This document shows positions 24,770 through 36,959 of a DNA stretch of 64,000 nt, in pieces. Under the pieces are notes generated by a model that worked only from the letters and a program-made list of their open reading frames with translations, had not been told where the DNA came from and did not search any database. This DNA comes from Gymnopus androsaceus JB14 (lineage: Eukaryota; Basidiomycota; Agaricomycetes; Agaricales; Omphalotaceae). The stretch's first letter is position 1, and each line of letters opens with the position of its first letter. The position numbers and the translations under genes are program-made. The stretch is from positions 62,001 through 126,000 of the forward strand of contig ML769527.1 of NCBI GenBank assembly GCA_009733575.1. The letters run 5' to 3'.

Positions 24770-26470
24770 TCACCAGCCAAAGTCAAAGACACCAGAACCA
24801 GATACTTCCACTCGCATCCCTTGGCCATCCAGTTGCGTCAACGGCTTGTATAGCTCCACATCCAATACACGTCCCAAAATCTTCAATTCTACCGACTTCA
24901 ATCCCTCAACGCCGATACCCGTAGCCAAAGCACGAGCTGGCACCCAACGGGAACGGACAACATCGATGAAGAGCTGGTCATCATCAAACCAGTGGCTTAA
25001 AACCTTAGTGAGAGGTGCTGGAGCTTCGGAACAAGAGCGTTACCAAACCCAGAGGCGTGAAGGCGTTTAATGAAGGCCATGGTGGGTGAAAGCGCGAGTT
25101 GGTAATGCGGTACGTTGCGGTCTCCATGCTTTTGATAGAAGGTAAAATGCTGGAGTTCCGGTGTATCCCCCAAGACTTTGATCAAGTCAGCATCAGAAAT
25201 CACCGCAGATTCCATGCGAAGGGATGTAAGGGTGCATTTTGAACGCAGAAGAAACTCTGTTAGTTTCTGAGTGGGGAATTGAAACACTTGTGTGATATCA
25301 TTCTGGAAACGAAAGGACTAGCTGCGTCAGGGCAGGGAAGATTGCAGACTCTAGCAATACACCTAAGGTGTCTGTCCAATAATCTCCTGGTATGCATCCG
25401 ATGTCAGTTTTGATTTTGAGCAAAGAAACAGTCTGTGATCGTGATGGAGGTTCGAGCGAACTACCGAAGAGCATGACGTTGGTTAAATCGTAGGATCATG
25501 TTTCGAGTTCAGGAAATGCGTCAAGCGGTCCAGGATTAACAAGATCCACCAGGTGCAGATGTTTGATCTGACCCAGACCATTGAGCATATTATCTTGATA
25601 CGGAACATTGACAGAAAGTTTAGCCAAGTTCCTTCCTGCCCCGCGAAATAGGTGAGTATCTGGCTCGTCCGACCAACGGTGAGCCTCCACGGAAAGTGAT
25701 TCCAGCGACGAAAGATCGGTTTGTGAAAGTACGCGAAGGTCTGGAAAATCCGTCAGACTGCCTCCCGTAGAGAAATGCACATGTCGCCATCTCCCAGCTT
25801 GCGCGACCAACATCTGCAAGACCTGCAACTCTGGCTCAAATCCATCACCCTTTATCGAGCCATCGAATGCAATGTCAAGGGGAGCAGTTGGTCCTGCCTG
25901 GTCAAGACACCATTCTAGAGGCTTGCAAAGTACTCCAAGCTTTTTAATATCACTCATATCATGTGCATCAACGCGGAGGAAGATATTCGACCACAGAGAT
26001 GAACATGATTCTGCTACATTCCTCCAGCGTGCACAAACGGCCATGAGAGATAATCCAGGGAGAGAAACGCGATGGTTTTTTTTGAAAATGCGGCGGGTTT
26101 TGAAATAGGCAGAGATGAATTCATTTCGGTTTGCACTGCCGAAATAACCAAAAATCTCCCCTAGAATCTCGGTAGGCAGATTTCTAACTGGGGCCAGTAG
26201 AGATTTGTATGCTTCGTGCTGTTTCTGAGCGTGTGTCCGCTTATCGTGTAGAGTCGCAAGTTCTGAATGAAGCCGACGGATTTGAGAATCATAGTGACGT
26301 ATATCAGTATCTATGCTCGCCAAGACTTCAGGTATTTCGTAGGGACGGGGAAAGAAAGCGTGTGGGGAACGGAGGAGACATTGTAGCTCCTCAGAAGAGA
26401 TCTTTGGAGTCGCACTCGGACAAGCCAGAGGAGTCTCATGGATAGTAGATTTACACTGTTCACAGAGCAT
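24770..26470 (-). pseudogene. F-box gene, in-frame stop and frameshifts
   Basis: Would encode about 567 aa of an Agaricomycete F-box protein of a different subfamily from the tandem array. The N-terminus MLCEQCKSTIHETPLAC has paired Cys, followed by a coiled coil (DTDIRHYDSQIRRLHSEL), the F-box (LLAPVRNLPTEILGEIFGY) and a Leu-rich C-terminal half ending in VSGSGVFDFGW. A TGA stands after PELET at 25496. An extra base near 25305 (TTTCCAG) and another shift near 24997 separate pieces that otherwise read on (HWFDDDQLFIDVVRSRW). The gene sits exactly between the two segmental duplication copies. Confidence 0.8.
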
Positions 26471-26534
26471 GACTGGAACAGGCAGAGCTCGATAGAGAGA
26501 AAAATGGACGATCGCGATAGAGGTAGCAATTAAG

Positions 26535-26900
26535 CTATCGAGGATATAAGCTTCGGGTGAGCAAACGTTCGAATGCAAGTTGAAACGGTTTCGGGTTATT
26601 TTCCAACGCGCCAAAAGTACGGGGTGCAGATGTCAATAAAGGCTCGACAATTTGAGACGGAGAAAGAAAAATGAAATTTAGCGCCCGGACTGCTATCTCC
26701 TCGGTTCCTAAACCTCCATCGATGAATTTACTCCTCAACTGTGCGAAAAACTGGGTTTGCGCTTCGCAAGGTAGGATATTCCGAACTACAGTATCTCTCT
26801 CAAAATCCCTGTTGGCTCTGCATACGAGAAGGATATCGAAACTTATATTAGGGTTGGTCACCAAGCTAAATACAATGCAGTTGGCTGATGCTATGGCCAT
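26535..26900 (-). CDS. Unrecognised short protein or gene fragment
   Basis: An open frame of 121 codons from ATG with protein-like composition (NCIVFSLVTNPNISFDIL; GTEEIAVRALNFIFLSPSQI). It begins about 65 bp before the F-box pseudogene start, on the same strand. No intron chain or known domain is recognised. It may be the last exon of a gene truncated by the duplication boundary at 26925. Confidence 0.4.
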   Translation of the reverse strand: MAIASANCIVFSLVTNPNISFDILLVCRANRDFERDTVVRNILPCEAQTQFFAQLRSKFIDGGLGTEEIAVRALNFIFLSPSQIVEPLLTSAPRTFGALENNPKPFQLAFERLLTRSLYPR

Positions 26901-26924
26901 TAACCCTTGATCCCTGTGTGTCCT

Positions 26925-27210
26925 ACGGCTTCATTGCGAAAACATCAGCCCTACAATACCGCGGCGACTGATATTGGTCTTCCCGGGGTACGTCTTACAA
27001 ACTGTTCTATTTGAATCGAAACTAATATAGATAATTTATCTTCTTCAGATTCCGCTTTGTGCCCACGTCAATATGCGACGATCTCGACAGGTGTGGAGAT
27101 TGCGTCTATCAATTAAAATCTCGCTTTTGCTCAGAATTATCTTGCGTTCCTGGTGAAGAGCACAAGATAGTGAAGAAATTGATCAAGTCGCTGGAGACGA
27201 CTACGACTAT
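26925..27210 (+). pseudogene. eL34 pseudogene
   Basis: A shredded copy of the eL34 gene at 19567. Matching pieces are the region around KRQPYNT, the DIGLPG codons, both introns with their ends, and the exon 3 codons for EEHKIVKKLIKS. The segments coding for the N-terminal basic stretch, the first Cys pair and most of exon 2 are deleted. It marks the left end of duplication copy 2. Confidence 0.85.
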
Positions 27211-27961
27211 GCTATGAGTATGCACTCATGTACCTTCTGCTCGCTCGATATCATGGAATCTCATTGCGTTTTCTTGACGTTATACTAGTGATCTAAATCC
27301 AGAACTCACCGTTATTCCGAATCACGACATCACTGTCTTAGCTTCAATGTTCTATTCTGTCGTAGTTCGTTGTCGTGTTGCATACTGCCACCATGACGGT
27401 TTCAAGATTACTGAACTGCAACCTTTGGGCCTTGTCACTTTTTTCCTTGCGAACTTGCGAACAATCTTCTTTGAACTCTTCATCTTTATATACCATCTCT
27501 CTAGAAAATCGTGGAATCCGGGTAGTTTATTCTCAGTATGCATTCTCTAACTCTACGCGCGCCGATACCCATCCTTACGGATCAGCTGCACTTGTATACT
27601 TACCTCATTTTCAAAGCCTCGGTTTCTTTTCGTTCCAGAACTACGAAGGATCATGGCCAAAAGTCTACAATCAGGCTTCGCCGCGCTTGCAATACCCTCG
27701 GCGTTGCCGACGTTTGCAGAGTTGTCGTGGAGAAAAGGAGAGTACGGGCTGCTGGGGAGCGTTGCTTGACGAGTGGTTCAATGTTGGACTGAAATGCATT
27801 CGTCGTTGGAATTCTCAGCTCGTGATCATGGTGGAACGATAGAAGACAGACTTGGGGCTTCTCTTAATCCGATGATCTGGTCACCAGTTCAAGGAAATGG
27901 AGCTTCGAAGTTTTGTGGACGTTATAAGACAATGTAACCAATATTTTGGTTCGACCACAAG

Positions 27962-29261
27962 ATGCCCCGAGTCGTCACTTCCCTACTATTACTTTCCCTC
28001 CTCGTTCTACTCACCTCGGCGCAAACCAAAACCATCCAAGGTACCCTCCACCATAGGAATTATTTCTACGTCGGAGAGCAATACATTAATGCTCCAGGGA
28101 CTGATAATGGAACCGAAATCGCTTTTGGTCAAGTTTATGTCGAACACCTCGTCCCAGCAAATGTCACCCAGCCTCTACCGATTCTGTTCATTCATGGGCA
28201 TGGTATGGTTTGATTTGTATCGAGTATATATATCCAAACTCAATAATATATAGGTATGACTGCAACAAACTTTCTCAACACCCCGGATGGGAGACTGGGC
28301 TGGGCAGATTATTTCATGAGTCAAGGTTTCGAGGTTAGTTTTATACATACATGTATATTTCCACCCCATATACCTGAGGTTTACCTATCCTTTGCTAGAT
28401 CTACCTTGTCGACCAACCCTCCCGAGGTCGTTCTGCTTGGCAAATCGGTGTCGACGGGAACCAATCCACATACAATGCCACCGCCATCGAGTCAATGTTC
28501 ACTGCCCCCCAATTATTTAACCTCTGGCCCCAAGCGGTTCTGCATACTCAGTGGCCAGGGAACGGAACCGCTGGAGACCCAGTGTTTGATAATTTCTATG
28601 CGTCGACAATGCCTAGTTTGACTTCTGATGAGGAGAGCTCGATTAAGGTGAAGGCTGCTGTAGGGAAGCTTTTGGATGATATCGGGGTACGTTACTGTTT
28701 AGCTACTGGATCAAGCGATTGAGGTCTTCTCCACAGCCTGTTATACTCCTCACCCATTCCCAATCTGGACAATTCGGTTGGATTCTAGGTGACTTCCGTC
28801 CCGCCCTTATCAAAACAATTATCGCCCTCGAACCTATCGGACCTCCCTTCATCAACGCCGTACTCCCTCCCCTCATTCCTGCTCGCCCCTTCGGTCTAAC
28901 CGAAATCCCCATCACCTACTCCCCACCCATCTCCTCTTCCTCCGACCTTCACAAACAAATCAACCAATCATTAACCAATTCCTCCGTGGGTGTAACATGC
29001 TTCCAGCAAACACCCCCTGCGAGACAGATGATCAACTTGGTGGGGATACCTACTTTGGTGGTTACATCGCAAGCCAGCTATCATACGAATTATGATGATT
29101 GTACTGTAGCGTATTTGCAGCAGGCGGGGGTACCGGTGACGCATGTTCATTTGGAGGATGTAGGAATCTTTGGGAATGCGCATATGATGTTCATGGAGAA
29201 GAATGGGTTGGATATTGCGGAGGATGTGGTGTTGGAGTGGATTCAGAAGACGGTACATTGA
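27962..29261 (+). CDS. Secreted alpha/beta hydrolase, intact copy
   Basis: Probably an extracellular esterase-like hydrolase of the alpha/beta fold; substrate unknown. Four exons (27962-28202, 28254-28333, 28399-28686, 28737-29261) give 377 aa. Residues 1-20 form a clear signal peptide (MPRVVTSLLLLSLLVLLTSA). An HGHGM loop at about 78-82 fits an oxyanion-hole position. The nucleophile elbow is THSQSG with Ser211. The catalytic His is likely His352 in GNAHMMFMEKNG, near the C-terminus; the acid is not certain. Several N-x-S/T sites (NGT, NVT, NQS, NNSS-like) fit secretion. All splice sites are GT..AG. The paralogue at 20914 is dead, so this copy alone should carry the function. Confidence 0.85.
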
Positions 29262-29954
29262 TTTTTAGTTTGGATAGTCTATATAAGCAAAGCGCAGAAT
29301 TGGAAACTCGGTCATCTAATTTCCCATTCGTGAACTGAAAACACGAGCAAGTACCTGATTTGGAAAAACGCAGTCAAATTCATTTTTCTCAATCATTCAG
29401 TCTGGCAGCACCGAATTAATGTACATAATCGGTGCGTACTCTGCTGAAATAACCTTTCAACCAAACTACTAGCACCTCACGTAAGCAGCTCTCTTATTCC
29501 ACCATCGGTTCAAGGTTGGAATCAGATTCTCGAGATTATCTCTCCACGCTACTCTGAGGAATTTCATGCCATATCCCAGTATCCTAAAATTGTTGGAACT
29601 TTTCCTCGCAATGCAAAAGATTCGAAGAAGGTAGATTCCGGCGGACCATTCTCAAATCTTTTAGCGAGGACGCGCTGAAGCATTGGGAGGAAGTCTCTGC
29701 TGGACTTATAATGAATTAAGAAGCCAGGAAAATATGTACATATTTGATTGCTTTGCACAATACATCGTCTTGACCCTATTTAGTTGACGCTTTGAAAGCT
29801 CTGAAGCATTTCGGGCACAATCTTTCTCACAAGGTCAAAGCTACAGTTATCCTCTTGAATCAGATGTAAAAACAAAGCTAAACATGAGATATATGCATGT
29901 CGTTTTCTACAGCCCCAAAATCATTAGTACAGTATCCCACAGTTAGCCTACTTC

Positions 29955-32124
29955 CTACGCCTGATTCAAGACACTGGTCAACTGTGGAACTCGAAACATT
30001 CGCTGGGAATTTTCGCCTTTTCGTTGATAAAGTAAAATTGTTCCTTGGGTCGCCATGAAGGTCAAGGTTCTCCCAGGAGCGAAGTGGGTAACGTTGTTGT
30101 TAAGAGGCTCAACAAGTTTCATCTTTGGGTACTCCTGAAGCTCGATGTCTGCGCCAGCGTAATTATGTGAAGTAAACTTATCGGAGCTGTCGAGAAGGCC
30201 AAAGTCGAAAGTGACGATAGCGGTCACTGCATCTGCAAGCCCACGACGGACCCAGAACCGTGCCCAAAGGTCATCGTTCAGTTGGAGATATTCGATACGG
30301 TCGATGTTGGCGTTGGGAAGAGCCTGGGAGTGGAAAGCGAATTACTGTAATGAGAGACAAAGTAATGAAGTAGAAAACTTACCCCAACAGTGTTTTCCTG
30401 GGTGTGGTGATACTCTACAGTAACATTTTTTGAAAGAGCTTCGATATAACCATTCTGCCTAGCCTCCTTTCCTAGCTGGTTCTTGATCATCGCACTGTAA
30501 CCAATGAAGCGCAATTCGGTTTTTCCGGTGTATATTCCAGGCTTCTTCGACATTTGCGGCTTCGCGTAATTAGATATGTAAAGCTGCGTCTGTGAGGATG
30601 TTCATACATAAACAGATCTAGATTGTTCAGCAATATGTGAAAGACTTACCTCTTCTGGGAGCGAATCATATTCACTGTCTGTCATTCTGCAGCCGCCACC
30701 GCTTTCATACTCTCCCAGATAATAGAGTTCTCCGGCGGAGCTGTTCTGGAGAAGTATATGACCTTTCCATCCGCTTTTGAGTTGTTTTAGATGGCAAGAT
30801 AGATTCTTAGCGCTCTTGGAGACTGTGATGAGTGTCCGGTTGTTGGTATTGGGGTATGCAAGCAGTGTTTCAGGGAACTTCAAAACATGATAGCTTGTTT
30901 CTGCTACGGGGCCGATAGCCTAGGAACATGATGTCGGTAAATAAGAGTGTCCATATGGCAATGCTTACCTTCAGACACAATGCCTTGACAGCTTCGTTTG
31001 TGTCAGTGCTGGGTAGTTTTGAGCACACTGGCTTCAGAGATTCTATAGTGAGACACTTCACAAGATGGTCAACGTCGCGCGGGATGCCATCCAAAGACCC
31101 GGACATGAGCTGCTTGGTGGACGGAGTGACCGAAACATCACCATTTTTCTGGTCTAAATCTACCGTTGCTGCTTCGGAAGAATCGGATTTTGGGATTGGT
31201 TTAGTTTCCTTTGAAGATAAAAGGGATGAGATACTCATAGCGACACAAAAAGAAATCTTTGGACTCACATTCTTGTCTGCGTCCAAGACATGAAGACTCT
31301 CAGGGCGCACTGTCGCTTCTTCGTCTGACCGGGCCTCGATTACAATCTCTGTGCCGGTATGTGACTCCTTTCCGAGCTCCTCGTCGCAATTTCTCTCTGA
31401 TACAGCTGAAGTAGCATAATCCAACCTACAGGCGTCTACTTCAAGCGAATCATCGCTGGTCGCACACTGAAAGGATGTGTCATGTACTTCAGTAGTTCCC
31501 ACTTGGGTTACATTGGGCTCGGGAATGGGACAGTTAGTGGCACCGGGGCGGCCGATAGTACCACGAGTACCGGAGATATCGCTCTAGAAAGGACATGGTA
31601 AGCAATTGCAGCGAAGAGATCCAAACACTCACAAAAGAAATACTTGTATATCCATCTGAATCTGATTCTTCCGATGCCACCGCTATACTTGTGCTCAAAC
31701 TGGGAATTCTGTCTTCGATTGGCTGCTCTGATTCAACATAAGACTCAGATGGATTTGTCAAACCTAGAGCAGTTCGCAAGTCTGCACGAGAAGCTTCCAG
31801 TTGACTTGCCATGGTGTCATTCTCAGTCTTGAGAGCCACTAGTTCTAGTCCAATGTTTGAGAATCGCAGGCACCACTGCGAGCAATTCTGTTGAAGATCC
31901 CCAATGTGTCTTTCTGTAGCGCGAAAAACCTCGATTGATGCAGCATTGACTTTCTGAACAGAAACAAAGTCTCTAGACTTGAGAGAATGAAATCAGCGCC
32001 TGATTCGGGTACACACCTGGGCGAGTTCGAGTTCCTTTCGCACTCGAAGTAACTCTTCCCCCTGCTGGCGGACAAGATCGACTACAAAATTCACGTCTGA
32101 GATCACAGCTTTGTCGGAGGACAT
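29955..32124 (-). CDS. 609-aa protein of unknown function, intact copy
   Basis: Seven exons (32017-32124, 31633-31953, 31269-31583, 30969-31208, 30650-30919, 30383-30589, 29955-30323) join in frame to 609 aa. No known domain is recognised. The N-terminal 100 or so residues are helical and coiled-coil-like (LVRQQGEELLRVRKELELAQ; SQLEASRADLRTALG). The middle is acidic and Ser-rich, probably disordered. The C-terminal half is well packed, with conserved-looking blocks (GWKGHILLQNSSAGELYYLG; LQLNDDLWARFWVRRGLAD). No signal peptide or membrane segment. The partial copy at 22647-24320 shares the intron positions, which supports the model. A CRE-type site lies 227 bp upstream. The gene converges on the hydrolase. 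Confidence 0.75.
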
Positions 32125-32350
32125 TTTTTTCAGTGGTGTTGGTTAGAAAGAATTGCAAAAGCGCAGTGAAGCTGAGTCTTTCTGTGTTCTCCCACAGGCC
32201 ATGCCAAGACCACGCCGCCTCCATTGAGTACCATATTCAGTGAGCTTTGGCGTCGAGCTCAAAGGAATGAGCCGAAGCCGATTGCGAAGTATCTTGGTGT
32301 AGCTCATGAGAGAAAAAAGAGAAGAATTATTGAATCGAATCGCCGATCCG

Positions 32351-32358
32351 TGACGTCA
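32351..32358. promoter_or_regulatory. CRE-type site TGACGTCA, copy 2
   Basis: Palindromic ATF/CREB consensus, 227 bp before the ATG of the intact 609-aa gene, at the same place as in duplication copy 1. Conservation of all eight bases while flanks have changed suggests it matters for expression. Confidence 0.5.
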
Positions 32359-32415
32359 CGCGTCAAGACACGCTTTTCTGTTCAGGGCGCGACTTTATAT
32401 CTTGAATATTCAATA

Positions 32416-32996
32416 ACTGTTATACTACATATAGGCTTAAAACAATAACACGGGAATACAAGAATAAGCTGTTGGTTTTTTTTAGTGATGTGAAGTTCGC
32501 TGAGCTCTCGCTTTGCTGTACTATGTAGGCATCCAGTGCGGTAGAGTTTTTCATAAATACCTTTTATTTTAACCATCATATTAATCATCATATTTAGTAT
32601 CAACATCTATTATACTACTACGGGGGATACCGATCGTGTTATGACGACGAAGAAAACCGTAGCCCACGCGGAAGCTGGAATTGGAGGATATGAAAGCAAT
32701 ACCAATCATGACAAAGAAGGGAGTCGTAGCGACATGCGGAAGGTAGGAAGAGAAACGGAAAGCAGCCTACAGAATGAATACGGATCGTAGATGAAGAAGA
32801 CTATTACAGGTGCAACCGTGAAGGGGTGCTTGGTGAATGTAAGTACCCATCATGACAACGAAGAAAACCATGGTACTAGGAAGGAAAACAAACGGAAAAG
32901 ATGGGCAGGTCGCGACAATCAGGATGCAGATATTCGAGATGGAAGTTAGGATGACTTCAGTCCATACCCATTAAAATGAGAAGTTAATGACATGCT
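32416..32996. repeat. Non-coding tail of chimera 1 with imperfect repeats
   Basis: From about 32610 the DNA matches 37450-37790 downstream of chimera 2. It contains imperfect copies of a unit built on ATCATGACRACGAAG followed by a purine-rich stretch (GGAAGGTAGGAAGAGAAAC). No gene is supported; the match defines the 3' side of the chimera duplication. Confidence 0.55.
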
Positions 32997-34589
32997 TTAG
33001 GATGAATAATGATTGGATAAGAACGCAGACCTTGGTTTGTCCACTATCCAAATGCAAGGACGGATGGAAGAGTGAGAAAATATAGATATACATAAGAATA
33101 TGTATACGCAGTGGAGGGAGAGAGTGAAAAAGAGAGAAAGGAGTGTGATTGTGTCGTAGATGATTCTATGACAACTTGGGATCAAGGGAAAAAAGTTATC
33201 CAGGCTGAAGTCAGCGTGTCGGAGCACCTCTCTACACGGGTCCTCTTTCCTCTGACATAGGTATCCTGGCCTATACGTCCGAGAGCACTTAACTCCAAGG
33301 AGAAGTTGGAACAAATATGGGAACAATGTATCCAGTCCACAGCATGGGATAATAAGCCACTGCAGGAAGGTAGTGATGATAAACCATATGCGTGAAGGTA
33401 GTGATGCTCCAGCGACTCCGAGGACGACGAGGACACTGCTTGCTAGGGAAAGTTGGTTTGTAATGGGCTGCATGAGGATATAAAGGAACGGGGCCTTGGG
33501 AGTAGAGCTATCATTTCCAGGATATACGTTGTAGATGTTAAAAATGGGCTTGTTGTTGATGGTTGTATGTTTATCTCCATTGACTGCCTGAAATTTGCTA
33601 TCGCCGATAGTGAAATTTTGACTCCCACTGAAGAAGGCCCCGGCACCAAGCTCATTAGGGATAGGAATGGGCAGTGAAGGCTATGATAGTATGCATAAAC
33701 TCTCGGTATGGAAAAGGAAATGAAAAAAAGTGAAAGTACTTACCTGAGGGCGAGGTTCGCTTTCCAAAGATTCTGTCTCATCCTCGAAATCATCATCTAT
33801 GATCTTTTCCGAATCATGCACTATGGCTTGCACATTCAAAGGTTCTTCGTGGTTCTCGAACTCATCGCACACATCCTCTTCAGGCGTGGAACTATCGTGA
33901 TTCTCGTGGTTGGACATGAAGTCGAAAACCGAGACAACATCCTCCGGTTTACTATTATCTCTGCTCATCGTAGCTAGCAGAGAGTACGTAGAGTATGAAT
34001 AGAGTTTGGGGATTTGGATAGATTCATATGGGATAGGAGGAGGCGTAAGAGCAGAAGCAGAGCGACCGTGGTTCAAGATGACCAGTGCACGATGCTCCAT
34101 GAGCGATTTTTCATAATACTTGATAGCGGACAATATATCCCCCTTCTTTCCGTAAGAAGAACCTACTCGAAGGTAGGCTTCTGCGCTGAGTTTGAAGTCG
34201 GAGCGCAGCTAAAGTGAAATAAGACATCGGAATATGAAGGTACGATGTACAAGACTTACGGATCGACCTTCCTCGACAGCCTTTTCATAGGTCTCTATTG
34301 CTTCCTCATATTTTCCTTGTTCAAAGTAGACAGCTAACAGAAAATATGTGAGCGCAAATTCAGTAGTTGGAGCACACTTACCTCCCAAGTGAGTCAACAA
34401 GGTGATATCCTTGGGCCAGGTATCCCAAGCCTGCTGATAGTTCTTTGCAGCCTGCCCGAGCCTTTTCTTCTTGTAAGCATTACTACCGGCTTTCTTCAAT
34501 GCTTCCGCTTTCTTCTTTGCTTTGGCTTCATTGTCGTCTACGTCCTTCATCTCAATATCTTCAGGCAGGGTAGCAACATATTTTGCCAT
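32997..34589 (-). CDS. Chimeric protein 1: STI1 TPR2A plus hydrophobic tail
   Basis: Four exons (34382-34589, 34260-34333, 33744-34208, 32997-33680) join in frame to 476 aa. Residues 1 to about 115 are a copy of the STI1 TPR2A region, with the same acidic lead (PEDIEMKDVDDNE) and the same intron positions and phases. Next come HGRSASALTPPPIPYESIQI, shared with chimera 2, an acidic disordered linker, then AFFSGSQNFTIGDSKFQAV (from residue 264), a motif style common in basidiomycete proteins, and a hydrophobic tail likely spanning a membrane (about 320-370). Relative to STI1, TPR2A has lost residues expected to hold Hsp90's tail: TNLG became THLG and AKAYGR became AEAYLR. The end after about residue 370 is less certain. 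Not a retrocopy, since introns are kept. Confidence 0.65.
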
Positions 34590-34712
34590 TCTGCGAGTAG
34601 AATATTTATTGAAACCTGGATCTTGATACGAGAAAGATAGAATCCCAGAACAACAACAAGATGGCGAAGGAGTGCTAAGCACTGAACCAGGGCGCTAGTT
34701 ACTAAAGCTGCA

Positions 34713-36910
34713 ATGATGTCTGTCACTTCTTCACTTCCTCATGATGCGCCTCATGCCTTCCAACACGATATAGAAGAAAACGAGCCTCTGATCAACTCGG
34801 AAAATCCTGAACCAAATCAGACCAATCTCAAACATTTTTCTAAAACCCTCGTTCACATCTTCGCTGCGTTGAAAAATGGCAAGCTTCCTTCGCAGGAACA
34901 GTTTAATAGACTTGTTAAGGCGGCATTGAAATGGGACTTGCTACTTGAGAATGGGACGCGAGTCGAAAAAGCCGACTTGAATCCTGCAGGTTACTAGGCC
35001 TAAGAAGGGTTTTGGGATTGGGTTGGAGAAGAATTGTTGGCATCTATTTCTATTGTTTCTCACTCATTCGTTAACCAGTTTCTACAGACGACGATAAAAT
35101 CCAGGATATCCTGAATCATGCCCAGATCCTCGCTGTCTCTCCAGAGGAATTGATAATCCTCGAACCATCAGCTGAATTAGATCCAGTCCTACAAATCAGC
35201 TCTGAGCTTGAAACATCACTTCAACTTCCTTTCGCATCCTTCTTAGCAATCTCTTGCTCCTCACGCGCCAGTAATTTCTCTCCTCGCTCGTGAAGGGTGT
35301 ACGGAAAGCGAGGACATCGCAGTAAAGGTGGAAAACGCTGCAGAAACAGCTCAAAATCTAGCTGAAGGTGTGGTGCACGTCGCCGACCGAGTACATGATG
35401 CTGCAGGTATTGAAGACGTGCCAAAAGATGCCGAGCATGTTGCACTCAACCTCGATTTTTCATCCGCTAGTATTCTTGAGGCAAGGGAACAAGGGATAGA
35501 TAAGCTGCAGGGCTTGAAGACGCGGGCGGAATATGTAGCTGAACTTGCACTGGGTGAAGCTCGGCTGGAGACCGAGCTGGGGCTGAAGTAAATCAAGCAG
35601 AAGAGTGGAAATACGCGATTGTTAATTCTGGTATGCTTATTCTTGGACACAAGTAGCATGCTAATGATACTACCTTGTAGATTCTGCCCCAGTTTCACCA
35701 AAATCCAGCTCAAATCTCCGAATTGCGGACACTTTTCACTTTCGCGGAATTGGATCACTCCCGAACTCTCTGCCATTCATATCCGGCGTAGGGTTCGATA
35801 TTCCCGTTACACCTCAGTGGGAGCACCTAAAAGCCCTCCTTCGAGATTCTAAAGATCTGGTGGAACGTTTGGCGGGTGAAAGGTCGTTGGATCCTCTTTT
35901 GCATGCTTTTGAAGACGTCGTCACCTTGCCTTTGCCTGCTCGTGTTTCTCATTCCTCGTCGCGTTCGTCTTCATCTGGTCAGAGCGAACAGACTAATCTG
36001 GCCGAAGATTCAGAGGAGGGAGAAGAAGAGAATAGTTTGATGAATCAAAGCTCTTTCAGACCTCGTTGCTTCGTTCGATGGAATCGCCAGCTTATTGCTG
36101 GGCACCGGATTCGAGCCCAAGTCCGAGTCTGAGCAGGTGGAATACATTATCTCCGACTCTTTCCATGAAGACGTCGGGGTATCCGGATCCTCCACCGTTA
36201 CTCCCAGTCTCACTGCTCCTGCATCGTTCAAGGCAGATACTCAAGATTACAGCTCACTCCGACTCCGACTCCCAAACTTTTCAAAACGAATCCAACGCAG
36301 ATCGAACCTCTCGCAACCTCGACGTTTTAGCACAAGATTTCGAGAGATATATTGGTTCTTCGGACGAAGATGACAACTTGGAATGGAAGGGGCATGGGCG
36401 CAGACGGTCCTGGCGAACCTACTCACCCCTTCGTCGAGCGAAACATGAGTCGAGTTTTTAATCCTGCATTGTCTTCTACCAGCAGAAATAATCGATGCAG
36501 AGCCACTTCTAGTCGACGTCAACGTCCCCGGGGAGGAATCCACCACGTAGACCATCCCAGTCAAAGAAATGGACCTCCGATGCTGGTGGATTTCGAAGTA
36601 TTATTACCTTACAGTTTCACAAGCACCACTCCACTTCCTGGAATTTGATTCTGATTCCGACGGATCAGATATCTTGGATAGTTTGAAGGATTATCATTAC
36701 ATACTTGCTGTCGTCGAAGATGGGAGAAGAAGAGAAGAAGAGGACTCGGACTCGAGGGAGCCTGAGCAAAGGCCGCTGTTACAGAGAAAGCGGAAAACAG
36801 ATTCTGCTGCTCTGTTCAGTGAACCCGATCGCAACCTACTACCACGGCCTACTATTGCGTTGGGCCAACATTTGCTGGACGGCTACCGGGGCGGAGGGGC
36901 AAGGCTTTAT
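34713..36910 (+). pseudogene. HAM1-like gene, degraded
   Basis: Pieces of one gene in order on the plus strand. The N-terminal exon starts MSVTSSLPHDAPHAFQ and contains ALKNGKLPSQEQFNRLVKAA. After a probable intron ending at 35093 follow DDKIQDILNHAQ, a SLQLPFASFLAIS block, a helical stretch around 35330-35590, and GVGFDIPVTPQWEHLKALL with LVERLAGERSLDPLLHAF near 35790-35915. These blocks and their order resemble fungal HAM1-like (DUF5923-type) proteins. The segment normally between the first two blocks is missing, and stops interrupt the chain (35302, 35591, 36130), so it is broken. It is divergent to chimera 1, 123 bp away. The name is an inference from pattern memory. Confidence 0.45.
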
Positions 36911-36959
36911 CATTGAGGTCAGTATTCATTGCGTGCAATTGATGTAAGACTGACAAGCC

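Larger units (their letters stand above)
26925..32415. repeat. Segmental duplication, copy 2
   Basis: Partner of 19575-24645. Here eL34 is dead, while the hydrolase and the 609-aa gene are intact. The interval 27210-27961 has no conserved frame relative to copy 1 and likely carries the hydrolase promoter. The interval 29262-29954 between the convergent gene ends holds no gene. Confidence 0.85.

Noticed and set aside
31209..31268. Reading the 60-base stretch in the 609-aa gene as coding
   Set aside because: It begins GTGAGT and ends in AAG, and its copy 1 partner is 59 bases while the flanking codons stay in phase, so it behaves as an intron.
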